DNA of 64,000 nucleotides from Arachnopeziza araneosa (lineage: Eukaryota > Ascomycota > Leotiomycetes > Helotiales > Arachnopezizaceae). How positions within the stretch are numbered: position 1 is the stretch's first letter; each line of letters starts with the position of its first letter. The stretch is taken from positions 26,516 through 90,515 of the forward strand of contig QYAI01000112.1 in assembly GCA_003988855.1 (NCBI GenBank), read 5' to 3'. The notes beneath the pieces were generated by a model. It was not told where the DNA came from. It saw nothing but the letters and a program-made list of their open reading frames with translations, and made no database searches. This document shows positions 1-9,362 of the stretch, piece by piece. A program made the position numbers and the translations under genes.

Positions 1-424
1 ACCCTGTCGGCTGACAGTCTGCGTACAGAGGGATTTACACTCTTGATCCTGCCCCATTACAAGCTCAATGTCGGATTGGGTAATTCGGTCTCCGCGTAGG
101 ACCTCGCCCAGATTGAGTGAGATGGTCTGGCCGCTGAGAAGAGAGGAACCAGCATGGTGTGCTCCTGTAGGTGGGCAAACAAATGGGAGGTCGTAGTACG
201 CATATTGAAGCTGGGTATTATCGGAGTACACCTTATTCACGAGGAGAGGAATAGCTTCGTTGTCTTTGTAGCTCTTTATCGAATATCCTAGGAGAATCAG
301 CTTGCTTTCTGTCTATCTAGACACTGCAGAGCTCACCTGGTATGTAGAACGCCTGTGTATACGTAATGAGAATCGTGAAGAAAAGGAAAAGCCTCCCAAG
401 CCGTAATCGAGAGCCCGCCGCCAT
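1..424 (-). CDS. EMP70 / TM9SF (nonaspanin) family protein, 5' part only
   Basis: Partial gene running off the left edge. Exon 1 is 337..424 (ATG at 424), intron 288..336 (49 bp, GTGAGC donor, CCTAG acceptor), exon 2 is 1..287 and stays in frame to the edge, giving 125 residues. Residues 8-25 are a hydrophobic signal sequence followed by FYIPGYS, then a lumenal stretch with SYKDNEAIPLLVNKV and YDLPFVCPPTG, which are hallmark motifs at the N-terminus of the EMP70/TM9SF family. Family members are nine-membrane-span proteins of Golgi/endosomes that act in membrane-protein sorting and adhesion; the membrane spans here lie outside the window. Family assignment is firm; which paralog (TMN1-3 type) cannot be told. 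Confidence 0.9.
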
Positions 425-2099
425 GTTGTCTGTGTCAAATCATCCAGTTCGTACGCTCGTCGCGATATCCTCACTGACTCTCCAACGACCCCCAAAAGCT
501 ATCTGCCGATCGTGAACCTTCTTGTATATCCAGAAAGTGGCTAAAAATTGCTTCGTGGGACTTTTGCCGGCTGATAGGAGAAAGGGGATCTCGGATGATG
601 GATTCGCTGGTAACGAGCGTAATTGGCACAGAGTACCGAGGGAATAAGCACTTAACAGGAGTGATTAAGTGACGCGTTTGAGGATTCGAGATGTTATCCA
701 AGCACGGTCTTGTCCCAACTGAGCCAGTAATCAGATTGGACTTTGAATGTTTGTCGTACAAAGCTTAAAGAAGGGTTGCGTTGCGTGTCGTTTCTGCAGA
801 TGGGGTGGCTTTTTGGCCAGGGGCTATCTTCGATCTGCTTCAGGCTGGACGGGAGACGGGACATCATCTGAGACAGGGGCTCGGCACGTGATACCATATG
901 TTTTCAAGAGATGGGTAGATTTTCATGAGTTGAATTTTAAGGTAACTGCTAGTGTTTAAAGTTGATTCCCAGAACTATTGTTTATCGGTTCAAATTTTCT
1001 CCAGTTCCAAGGCACAAAAGAAAATATTGTAGACGAGCTTGGAAATATTGTAAGTGCCCAGGTTTGAATTCTAATCGTATGTCAAGACACTAAATGTAGG
1101 GTAAGTGTACTAGTTCGCGGCACACTCTCTTTTCATTTTGGAGCGGATAAACGCAATATATGATTGAATTGCGGTAAGGAAAATTCGGGCTTTGTTTACT
1201 GTTCCACATCATTGAACCTCGTGTCTTGAAAGAATCTAGATGTCAACGTCAAGAATAGGAGGACGTAGATACAATATCCAGCCTAATTTCTAAACTTCTC
1301 TTTTTTACTAAGCTCACTAAGAAATGTGACATCCCAAGTCAAAAGCAGCACCATCGCGAGTATCGTAAATTACACAAGTACAGTTGTCTGAGGTACCCGA
1401 TCTTGATATTGAGAATCGCAGGATTGAGTTACACATCTCGAAGGATTGACATAGTTTGTAAGACTGATTGTTTAGTAGCCCAAATGCATGTGCTTCGACA
1501 CTTGAACTTAAGCGGCCAGAATCAGAGCACTTTGTTCACGTTGGTATTGAGAACAATCTCTCTGATATAACTTTGTATGAAATGCAATTATTTTTATGAT
1601 TTCAAAAATCTCAGATTATCTACATAAACCAGGTGTAGAAGCCAAGTACTTCATAGAAGTTATCTTATGGTTTATTTGTTGCCTTCAGTCCTTCTCTTCT
1701 AATAAATGTCTGTGAGTCCAATACTTAGTGGAATAAGGAAACTATGTTCTGAGACCTTGGCTAGCGACTTCAGCAAGTTGAGCCACCGTCAAGTAGAGAA
1801 TCTACCTTGCTGCTTGTCTAATTGGCCTCTATTGGCGGTTATCGTGAGGCTTGCGCTGCGCCATTGTGATTGACTAAAGCTCAGTCCCACTACTCAGCCT
1901 AGCCTACAATAAATATATGTCACTCAGATGCTGTACCAAAATATTCTTTAGCCAATTTCGAGTTCGCGCATAGTTTACAGATAGCAATTTTCCTTTTTCA
2001 TAATATCTGTCAAATGAATTCTCATCAATCCAGGAGTTTGCCACGGCCTCTTCAATGGCTTAACTTCAGTACTGCTTCCTATGTATATTTCATCCAATA
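425..2099. other. Intergenic region
   Basis: About 1.7 kb with no gene I can support. Short open frames at 471-761 (-) and 747-959 (+) overlap each other, lack splice signals and resemble no family. A CACGTG hexamer lies near 886. The right half is AT-rich and presumably holds the upstream region of the 2100 gene. Confidence 0.5.
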
Positions 2100-3503
2100 A
2101 TGCGACAGCTAACAGCTCAAGCAGCGGCGCCAAGTTCTGATACTCAATCAATTTACGAATATAAGGATATTTCCTCTCTCCCAGTGCCAGTCAGCCGTCT
2201 CCTGACGCGCCTGATGCTTATATCCAAAGACATTGACAATCAAATTGTCCACGATATTGACAGAGATTCGTATGGTAAGCCTTTGGATGAACGAGCTGTG
2301 GAAGAATATCAAACTGCTTTATCGAAGGGAAAGGGATCATCAGATGTCGCACGGGCTTTCTTGAAAGTTGACCAAACCCGCATAGCCCTTCGCCAAAAGA
2401 GTTTGATCGCAATGAGATTGTTGGCATGAAGGAACAATTAAAACGCCATGAGAGCGAATCGATATTCTCTTATCTGAGCGATCATTCTCTTCTCAAGCAC
2501 TGGGTCGACCAATTTTCCATCATGGTACAGGATTTTAGCAAAGACTTAGCTGAATACTCCTATAACCACTATGTACAGAGGGAAGGTGAAATACTGTATA
2601 AGAGTAGACAATTCTTGACCAAATATGAAGATATGTCCGCAAATTACGAGGCACTGGTAACATATTTGGAAACCAACCGGTGTTGTCTACCGGTCGAAAT
2701 TGAATCAGGAGTTGCAGACAGATTGCATACCCTAGAATCATTTATTGATTCAATAGAACACACCAGGAAAACGGGATACGGGGATACACCTAAAGGCAGG
2801 AATATGAATCAAGATGAAAATTTGGATCAGTAAGAAACAGGGAGCTTTGCATAAGTTGATACACTAATGATTTCTCTGGATAGATTTCTACGTCGGCGCA
2901 GGGAGAAAACTTCGGCACCCAGAAGTTAGAATCTCCTTGCCAACTCTTCAGATATTAACCTATACTTACAAAAGCTTGATAGGCGTAATAATGGAGCCTC
3001 TTCCTATGAGTAGGCATCCTATGCCCAAGTGGATTAGTGGGGCCGTTGTGAGGGATCTGTTGTATTAAGTTTTGTTTCCCACGCTAATAAAACTTCAGGA
3101 AACCTCAATGATCATTGCCATCTTCTGTATTTGTATAGTTCTAGCAACAGCATTTGAAGTAGCTGCTTTTGTCAAAGTCCCACCAGAGAACTCCTCAGGA
3201 TCTGCGAGCTCTCCAGGCTTCTTTTCGGCTTCTCAACAATTCGTGTGGTCAATCCTAGGACTCTATCTTACCATTATTCCCGCATTGGGAACCAAATATT
3301 TTACACAACGTTTCGGCTTCTGGACGTGGGCTTTCACTGGAACCTCTACATTTTTTGCTATTGCGTCTTTGATATTCTATTTCACCATCTCCCCAGCAGC
3401 GTGCGAAATAGCCGGTTTTGCAGCAAACGCCGCTCAGGCCTTTGTCGTGCTTCAATTAATTCAAGGCGTTAGAACGATCCCTATGAATGAAAAGAGCGAG
3501 TAA
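2100..3503 (+). CDS. Multi-pass membrane protein of unknown function, five-exon model with a frame problem
   Basis: Proposed exons 2100..2274, 2400..2829, 2884..2924, 2983..3047 and 3099..3503 (371 aa). The last three introns have good donors (GTAAGA, GTTAGA, GTGAGG) and CTAAT-type branch points at 2863 and 3083. Residues up to about 240 are polar and helical (motif FDRNEIVGMKEQLKRHESE). The last exon encodes four hydrophobic segments: one starting MIIAIFCICIVLATAFEVAA, then FVWSILGLYLTIIPAL, FWTWAFTGTSTFFAIAS and CEIAGFAANAAQAFVVLQLI. The first intron is doubtful: its donor GTAAGC at 2275 is good but the CAAAAG acceptor is poor, and the frame upstream stays open to 2427. A one-base loss in the A run at 2394-2398 explains the join equally well. 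No family recognised; architecture resembles other fungal small four-TM proteins with a cytosolic helical head. Confidence 0.6.
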
Positions 3504-3890
3504 AGATTATGTAAAGGCGCATTATGATGTCTTGGTATCCGTAGAAATTGGAGGATGAGTGATATTTGGTTGCTCTGAAAGATTGCTTACTTAGAATTTT
3601 GTCCATAATCAAGTCGCATGATTGATGAATTAAACTATTTCAAAACTATCTCGAAGATGTTTCAAGTCTTTTTTTCTCAAATCTTCTTAAATTCAGACTT
3701 CACTCTTCCTTCCTTCTTAGCCCCCATTCTGATTCATCTCCATATGAAGCATTCAGCACATTCCCTCTACCTTTTAACGCTTAGAGAAGAATCGACATTC
3801 TTCCCACAAGGATCAAGCTGATACTTTCACTTGATCACTATCTCACGTTGAATCAATTGTTGATTCAAAACTCTCCTTTAACATAGCGCT
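3504..3890. other. Intergenic region
   Basis: 387 bp, AT-rich, with pyrimidine-rich stretches near 3700-3780. The 67-codon frame at 3618 has no supporting context. Likely 3' end of the upstream gene and promoter of the BTB gene. Confidence 0.5.
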
Positions 3891-5519
3891 ATGCCATCAT
3901 CCTCACCGCTGTCAAGTCCACCAGCCACCCGCTTACGAGTTAAGAAGCCAATATCTTACGTGCTAGCGTGGCCAGAACTTCGGGAGCGCGGATCACCTTC
4001 GTCTTCGTCTTCCTCCCTATCCACTTCATCATCACGATCCAGATCGCCGGCCCCATCTCTATCCTCACTTCTTCCACAATCTTACACTACTTCATCCGAC
4101 CACGACAACGTGCACGAATCTGATTCCAAGGCGGAAATCATGCCCCCGAGAGGCCCAAAGACTAGCAAGAGAGCGGCTAAGAATCGAACTCGAGAATTTG
4201 AAGACGATTCTGAAGCTGATTCTGTAGCCGATTCTGAAGCCAAACCCCCAAATAAGAAGATGAAGATCCAAAAGGGCAGAAGAGCAAAAAAGGCAGACTT
4301 TGAAGACGAGGAGTTTGAATGCGAATGCACTTCAGTTTTAAATCACAAAAGCAAACTCGAATGTGAGCGCAAGAAGCAAGTTTCAAAACATATGGAAATC
4401 AGCACCAGGGAAGTAGTGCTCAGAACATTCATCTTTGAAAAAAACTGATTGGGTGATAGTATTATGATCACTTCCCAAAAAATGGTTGTTGTTCACGTAG
4501 GCGATGCGGATGAGAAACAAACATTTGTGGTGTATCGAGATTTGCTGATGCTTCATTCTGGACTCTTCCGGGAGCTTTTATCTGAGAAATCTGAAGAGAA
4601 GAAGACCACCAGAGACACGAAGATAACAGAGGTGAAGAAAGATGCTTGGGAAATAACTTACGATAGTTTCTACCTCACTTCCGCTAGGGGACTTCTAACG
4701 GCCTCGAGCTCTTGCACTGTCGGAAAGAGCGAGTTTCCTCAGAAAACGACTTCGCTTGGTGAAAGCGACGAAAAGTCCGAAATCAAAGCTTTGCCATCCG
4801 TCCAGCAGAAAGTAAACGAAGAGGAGAACTGGAAAAATCAACCAATGCAATGCATCACACTCCCTGATATCCAGCCCGTCCAATTTGCCAACTTTCTATC
4901 CTGGCTTTATACCGGCTCTTTGATCTCTCTCCTCTCAGACCTGATCGCTGAAGGTTGCACTGATGACCGTTTCGAGAAACTCTATATCATTGGCGGAGAG
5001 CTCATTGCACCTTCATTCCAGAACCACCTCATGAACAGTCTGTGTGAGTGTGAAGCAGAGAAGGTAGAGAGTTGGGCGAATCCGTCGACCGTAGGAGATT
5101 TATGGAAGATGAGCGCGGCCCTAGGAGATGAAGTTGGGAAGGTTTCGAAGCTGTTGAAATTCCTAGCAGCTTGTTTGGCTGCTGCTAGCATTTTTGAGAC
5201 GTTTGCCGAGGAAAATGAAAAGTGCAAGAAGTGGAAGAAATTATTCTCTGAAAATCCAGATATCACATTTGCTGTGCTGCAAGCTACCTCTTCTAAATGG
5301 AATAGCAGCAAACCATGGGATGAGAAATACAGAGCAGATTTCATGATTGAAGAGCAGACTGTAGAGGAAAGATGGCAACAGCTGATTCTGTCGAATAGAA
5401 CGGAGAAGGATATCAGGACAGCTGCAGAGAGAGGAGATGTTAGGGCGAGATTGGAGTTGGCGCATTTGAAAAGAGAAACAGGCACTGGAGATGATGAAGA
5501 CGATGAAGATGATGAATAA
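3891..5519 (+). CDS. BTB/POZ domain protein, paralog A, with a non-canonical splice donor
   Basis: Model exons 3891..4408 and 4460..5519 (525 aa). Exon 1 codes for a Ser-rich then acidic/basic head ending in a Cys/His segment (HKSKLECERKKQ) and HMEIS. Exon 2 opens with the BTB strand/helix pattern VVVHVGD...FVVYRDLLMLHSGLFRELL, has the later BTB piece ITLPDIQPVQFANFLSWLYTG, then a helical C-terminal domain and an Asp/Glu tail. The tandem neighbour at 6101 has the same layout and fixes the intron: acceptor GATAG at 4459 and phase 2. The matching donor position at 4409 reads GGAAGT, not GT. If it is not spliced, translation stops at 4446-4448 and the BTB part would need ATG 4464. Fungal BTB proteins of this type usually act as dimerising adaptors, often with Cullin-3, but no partner is shown here. 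Confidence 0.75.
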
Positions 5520-6100
5520 ACAGTAGTGAGACAGTGAAAGTGGATGGGAGGGGGAAAACTGGAGATGAGGAATTGAACGGGCCCCTCACGAAACAAAATT
5601 CCGAATTAGCATCAATTAGTCTAGATCTTTGTTAAGGAATAAAATAAAATTTATCCTAACCTGTATCCAGTGTATCCAGAGCTGAAAATAACAGACTCAA
5701 GTTCCGCGTAAGATTAAGAGGAGCGGAACACTACGAGGTTTAAATGTATTCTATTGTTAAGTTAAAATATATATCGTTTCGTTGTATTCAAACTCTGGTC
5801 TTAAAGCAAGAGCTAAATGGAAGATCTTAATCTAATGAGAACCTAGATTCTAGCTGTGAAATATTTCAAGACCTTACTACTGAGAATTCTCTCATTTTTT
5901 CAAAGGCTACATATAACTTGATAATCCGGACGTGAGTCTATAACTTTCATTCTCGCTATTTAGGGTTCAAGTGATTTTAAGCAGATGTCAAATTATTACA
6001 AATATCCCTCTCTTCTCAACTCCTACTCCATCAGCCTTCCCAACTTCCACAACAAAAACCACAATCCACCAAACAACTAAACTCCCCACTAATCTACACT
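5520..6100. other. Intergenic region between tandem BTB paralogs
   Basis: 581 bp, AT-rich with no coding signal. A C/A-rich run at 6020-6100 just before the next ATG looks like a fungal 5' leader. Confidence 0.5.
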
Positions 6101-7533
6101 ATGTCTTCACCTACACCGCAACCCCGACCACAAAGAATCAAATGCCGACCTAGCCCGTCTCGCTACATTGAATCGTCTCCATCTAGATCCGGATCCGTCT
6201 CAACATCAACATCAACAACCTTTTGTCCATTCCCTCGAACCATGGCAGGATTAAAACGACCGCCACCAACGGCCAAGAAAGCCACATCCAAAGTTAAGAA
6301 GGCAAAGAAGGCAAAGAAGGCAAAGAAAACAAGGAAAGAATATTCCTGTGGTGAAGGTCATAAGAGTGAAGCCGAATGTGAATGGGCTGAGCGACAGGCG
6401 GTTCATGCGGAAATCAGTGGGGCGTATGTATATCCCTTTTTTTTTAACGCCGTTTCGCATTGAATGTTGAGAAATCGAAGAGATGAAGAGAGCAATAGAA
6501 GAAAGGAGAAGAGAGATGAAGCTTATATAAACAGGCTGACTTTCACAGTGTCATGTTAGGGTCCCAGGGAGTGGTCAAAGTTGTGGTCGGGAGTGAAGAG
6601 ACTGAGCAGGTTTTTTGGGTGCACAAAGAGTTGTTGGTGTTGCATTCGGCGTTGTTTAAAAGGACTCTGGGAGATATGAAGGCTGAGAGTAGTGATGAGG
6701 GTCAGGGTAGTGAAAGCGAAGGGGAGAAAGCTGTTGCGAGGCAGAGTTTGAAAAGAGTTGTGAAGAGAGAGAAGAAAGTGGTGAAGAGAGAGGCAACCGT
6801 TTCGCTCTTTGTCAAAGGAGAGAAATTCTCCACGAAGGAGTCACCTTTTTCGTGGAATTCATACTCCACCCCTATGGATTCCCTCAAACGATCCTCGACC
6901 TCCAACCCTCCATCAAGGCGTCAGTCCAGAGCTGCAGCACCATCACCAATCCAACCAGACCTCGCAGTCCTATCAGCCTCCTCAGAAATCATCCCAATGA
7001 TCACCATGCGAGGCATCGACCCAGTTCTCTTCGCCGACTTCACCAACTGGCTCTACACAGGCGACCTGTGGAACCCCTTCTCAAACATGGAAGAGGAATT
7101 TCCAGAGCTTGTACCGACGTACGATATAATCTCTCTTTACCTCCTTGGAGAGAAGTTACTCTCGATATCGTTCCGGAATATCATGCTGGAGAATATACGC
7201 CGAGCCGGATCGGTGGTTGTTGCCGACTCGCGGGAGATGCGTCGAGTTTGGGAGCTTACGGCGGATGAGACCGTTGGGGGTAATGGCATGCTTCGCAAGT
7301 TTGTTGCTTCATGTGTCGCGGCACAGAATCCTTTTGAGAATCATGCTCCTGGGACAGCAGAGAGAAAGGAGTGGGAAAAGTTGTTTATCGAATTACCTGA
7401 GATATCACTTGCTGTTCATCAAGCTGCCGGCTCTCGATGGCATAGAACGGACCCATGGGATGATGAATATCGGAATGACTTTATGGTGGAAGAAGAGGAT
7501 CTTGAGAAGCGGTGGGAGGAAATGATTTTGTAG
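6101..7533 (+). CDS. BTB/POZ domain protein, paralog B, C-terminus cut by an in-frame TAG
   Basis: Exons 6101..6423 and 6549..7533; intron 6424..6548 (125 bp, GTATGT donor, CACAG acceptor), 435 aa. Exon 1 has a Ser/Thr/Pro head, a lysine block made of KKA repeats and a Cys/His motif CGEGHKSEAECE that matches paralog A. Exon 2 has the BTB pattern VVKVVVG...FWVHKELLVLHSALFKRTL and FADFTNWLYTG, then helices that align with paralog A through RWEEMIL. There the frame meets TAG at 7531-7533, where paralog A has TCG (Ser). Homology resumes immediately after. The protein is therefore about 42 residues shorter than expected. Function is probably as for paralog A; the loss may be tolerated because the missing part is only the last helix and acidic tail. 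Confidence 0.8.
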
Positions 7534-7659
7534 AATAAGATAAAGCATGATGTTGCGAGAAGAGCTGCGGCTGGGCTGGTGAAAGCAAAACTGGGACTTG
7601 CGCACTTGTGGAGAGACAGAAATGTGAGGGAAATCGCCGACTCCAACGATGATTCATAA
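7534..7659 (+). pseudogene. Orphaned 3' coding tail of BTB paralog B
   Basis: Directly after the TAG at 7531-7533 the same frame stays open to TAA at 7657-7659. It encodes a segment (VARRAAAGLVKAKLGLAHLWR) that aligns with IRTAAERGDVRARLELAHLKR in paralog A and then an acidic tail. One base change (TCG to TAG) accounts for the break. After it, 7660-7843 has no gene. Confidence 0.75.
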
Positions 7660-7843
7660 TTTAGACGGGGCATCCATGGATCAATATCTGCTAACGGAAG
7701 AGATCTCGCATACGCAACCGCGCTGATGAGTAGGTTGGAGCTTTCCAGATATTAAGATCTCCAAAGTAGGACATGCACAGACAATGTTCAAAGGCCAACG
7801 ACTTTGACAAGCAATTGGTCACTTCTCAGATGCATATATTTAT

Positions 7844-9069
7844 TCATCCTCTATTTAGAGTGTTTCCAGAGCCCCTACAAAAGTTAGCGTTATAGCGATG
7901 ATTAAAAAAATAAACTTACTTTGGATTTGCTTCTACATACTCGTCCCATTCCCTAGCTTTCATTATTTCCTCATCTGCTTTCTCCAAATTATCTTCATCT
8001 GGCTCAGGACTTAACCCACTTGCTTCTCCACCTCCTTCAATGATTCCACCTCTAGCCTTTTCTTCTTCTAGGTACTCGTCGATTGTCATTGTTGGCAGGT
8101 TATGACCCGATCTAAACACTCCATCCTTGACCGTCTTCCTACTGTCGAGTAATGTGAACGGCCTCAACGGCTTACCACCGGAATTCAATATCGGGCCCGT
8201 ATTTGTTAAAGCAGACAACCTATCCCGAATATCCAGGCGGTCAGAATATCCTCCATTTTTATCCTCTAAACCCATTCGTTCTCTATAATCCCGCTCGAGA
8301 GTTTCAACGCCTTGTGGTGGGGTAGGGGGTCTCATAGCCAATACTTCAAGTTCACGATTGAGGGATTCGAGAGATTGAAAAGTATTATGGGTGGCGAGTG
8401 AGGCGTTGGCTAACAGGAGCTCACGAACTGCATCGTCGTCATTGTGGAGGTAGGAGGGATTTTGCGAGAGGAACTGTTGGGATTAGTAACCTTCTCATAA
8501 CTTGTGCTTTTATCAACCGCAATCAAAATACCTCTAGCTTCTTCTTCAGCTCCTTCTCGAGCTTGAAATTAGCGATTTTTGCCGCTCGCCGGGCATTGGG
8601 ATCTGTAGTTGAAATTGTAGAGAAGATAGTTGGGGATTCGGTATAGTCCTTGTAGAGCTTCTTATCAGACGTATTTAAGATTTCGTAATGGTCTAGTAGA
8701 CTCAGATACTGCTCGAAAGCTTCCCGTGCCTTGTTAATGATAGCTTTTCGATCCTTGTGGGAGACTCGAAGGATCAGTTCGGCGAGGCGATAGTTAATGA
8801 GGAGATATCTTTCTTCCTATCAGCAAACCTTGTCAGAGCTGCAAACTACAGTAGACTCACTGTAGATCACTAGAAGTAAGGTCTTCAAGACTCTCATTTG
8901 GACTGAAGAGAGAAAGACGGTCTGCGAGCTTCAGACAGTCTTCATACGTCGCGATGGCGGCAGCGAGATTTTGTTGATAAGTTGTCGTGTTGCTGTCCCA
9001 CGAAGACTCCAGCTCCTTTCGCTGCTTCTCCGCCGAGGCAAATAGAGATTTGATACTTTGTTCTGACAT
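7844..9069 (-). CDS. TAP42-like PP2A-associated protein (alpha-4/IGBP1 family)
   Basis: Four exons: 8861..9069, 8532..8808, 7920..8473 and 7844..7874; introns 52, 58 and 45 bp; 356 aa, close to yeast Tap42 (366 aa). The small last exon was placed because the GTAAGT donor falls right after EANP and the next exon gives the family's closing GSGNTLNRG. Family motifs include YLLINYRLAEL, ARRAAKIANFKLEKEL, PPTPPQG and MTIDEYLEEE followed by an acidic stretch and REWDEYVEANPKG. Known role: binds the catalytic subunits of PP2A-type phosphatases in the TOR pathway, in the cytosol. The gene is divergent from the Dicer gene with ATGs 293 bp apart. Single-copy housekeeping gene; identification is firm. 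Confidence 0.93.
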
Positions 9070-9362
9070 TGTGTCGAGTTTGTCGATGTGTATGAAGCTC
9101 TTGGAGGGGCAATATTTTGAAGACTAGGATCGGCCCGAGGATTTCCCGCTCCGAGACACTGTTATCGACTATCGCGTCTCCCTAATTCTCATGTACACTC
9201 ATTCACACACATAATATGATACCCGTCGCGAGATCAATTGAGAATCCATTGGCCCCAAAGGGAGTTGAACTTCAAATTCTTGTACATTCCACCATCCTAT
9301 GTCATCTGTCTGCTTGATCTTTGTTTCTCTCTTCCTCGGGCGTGCGGTGTTTGTTGTTTGCT
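9070..9362. promoter_or_regulatory. Shared promoter region of TAP42-like gene and dcl1
   Basis: The 293 bp between the two divergent start codons must hold both promoters unless upstream exons exist. A pyrimidine-rich stretch precedes the Dicer ATG at 9363. No TATA box is clear. Placement follows from gene orientation only. Confidence 0.5.

Noticed and set aside
3618..3821. 67-codon frame
   Set aside because: Low-complexity, intergenic and without any neighbour or signal support.
4982..5596. 204-codon minus-strand frame
   Set aside because: Mirror of BTB paralog A exon 2; Ser-rich from reverse-reading of acidic codons.
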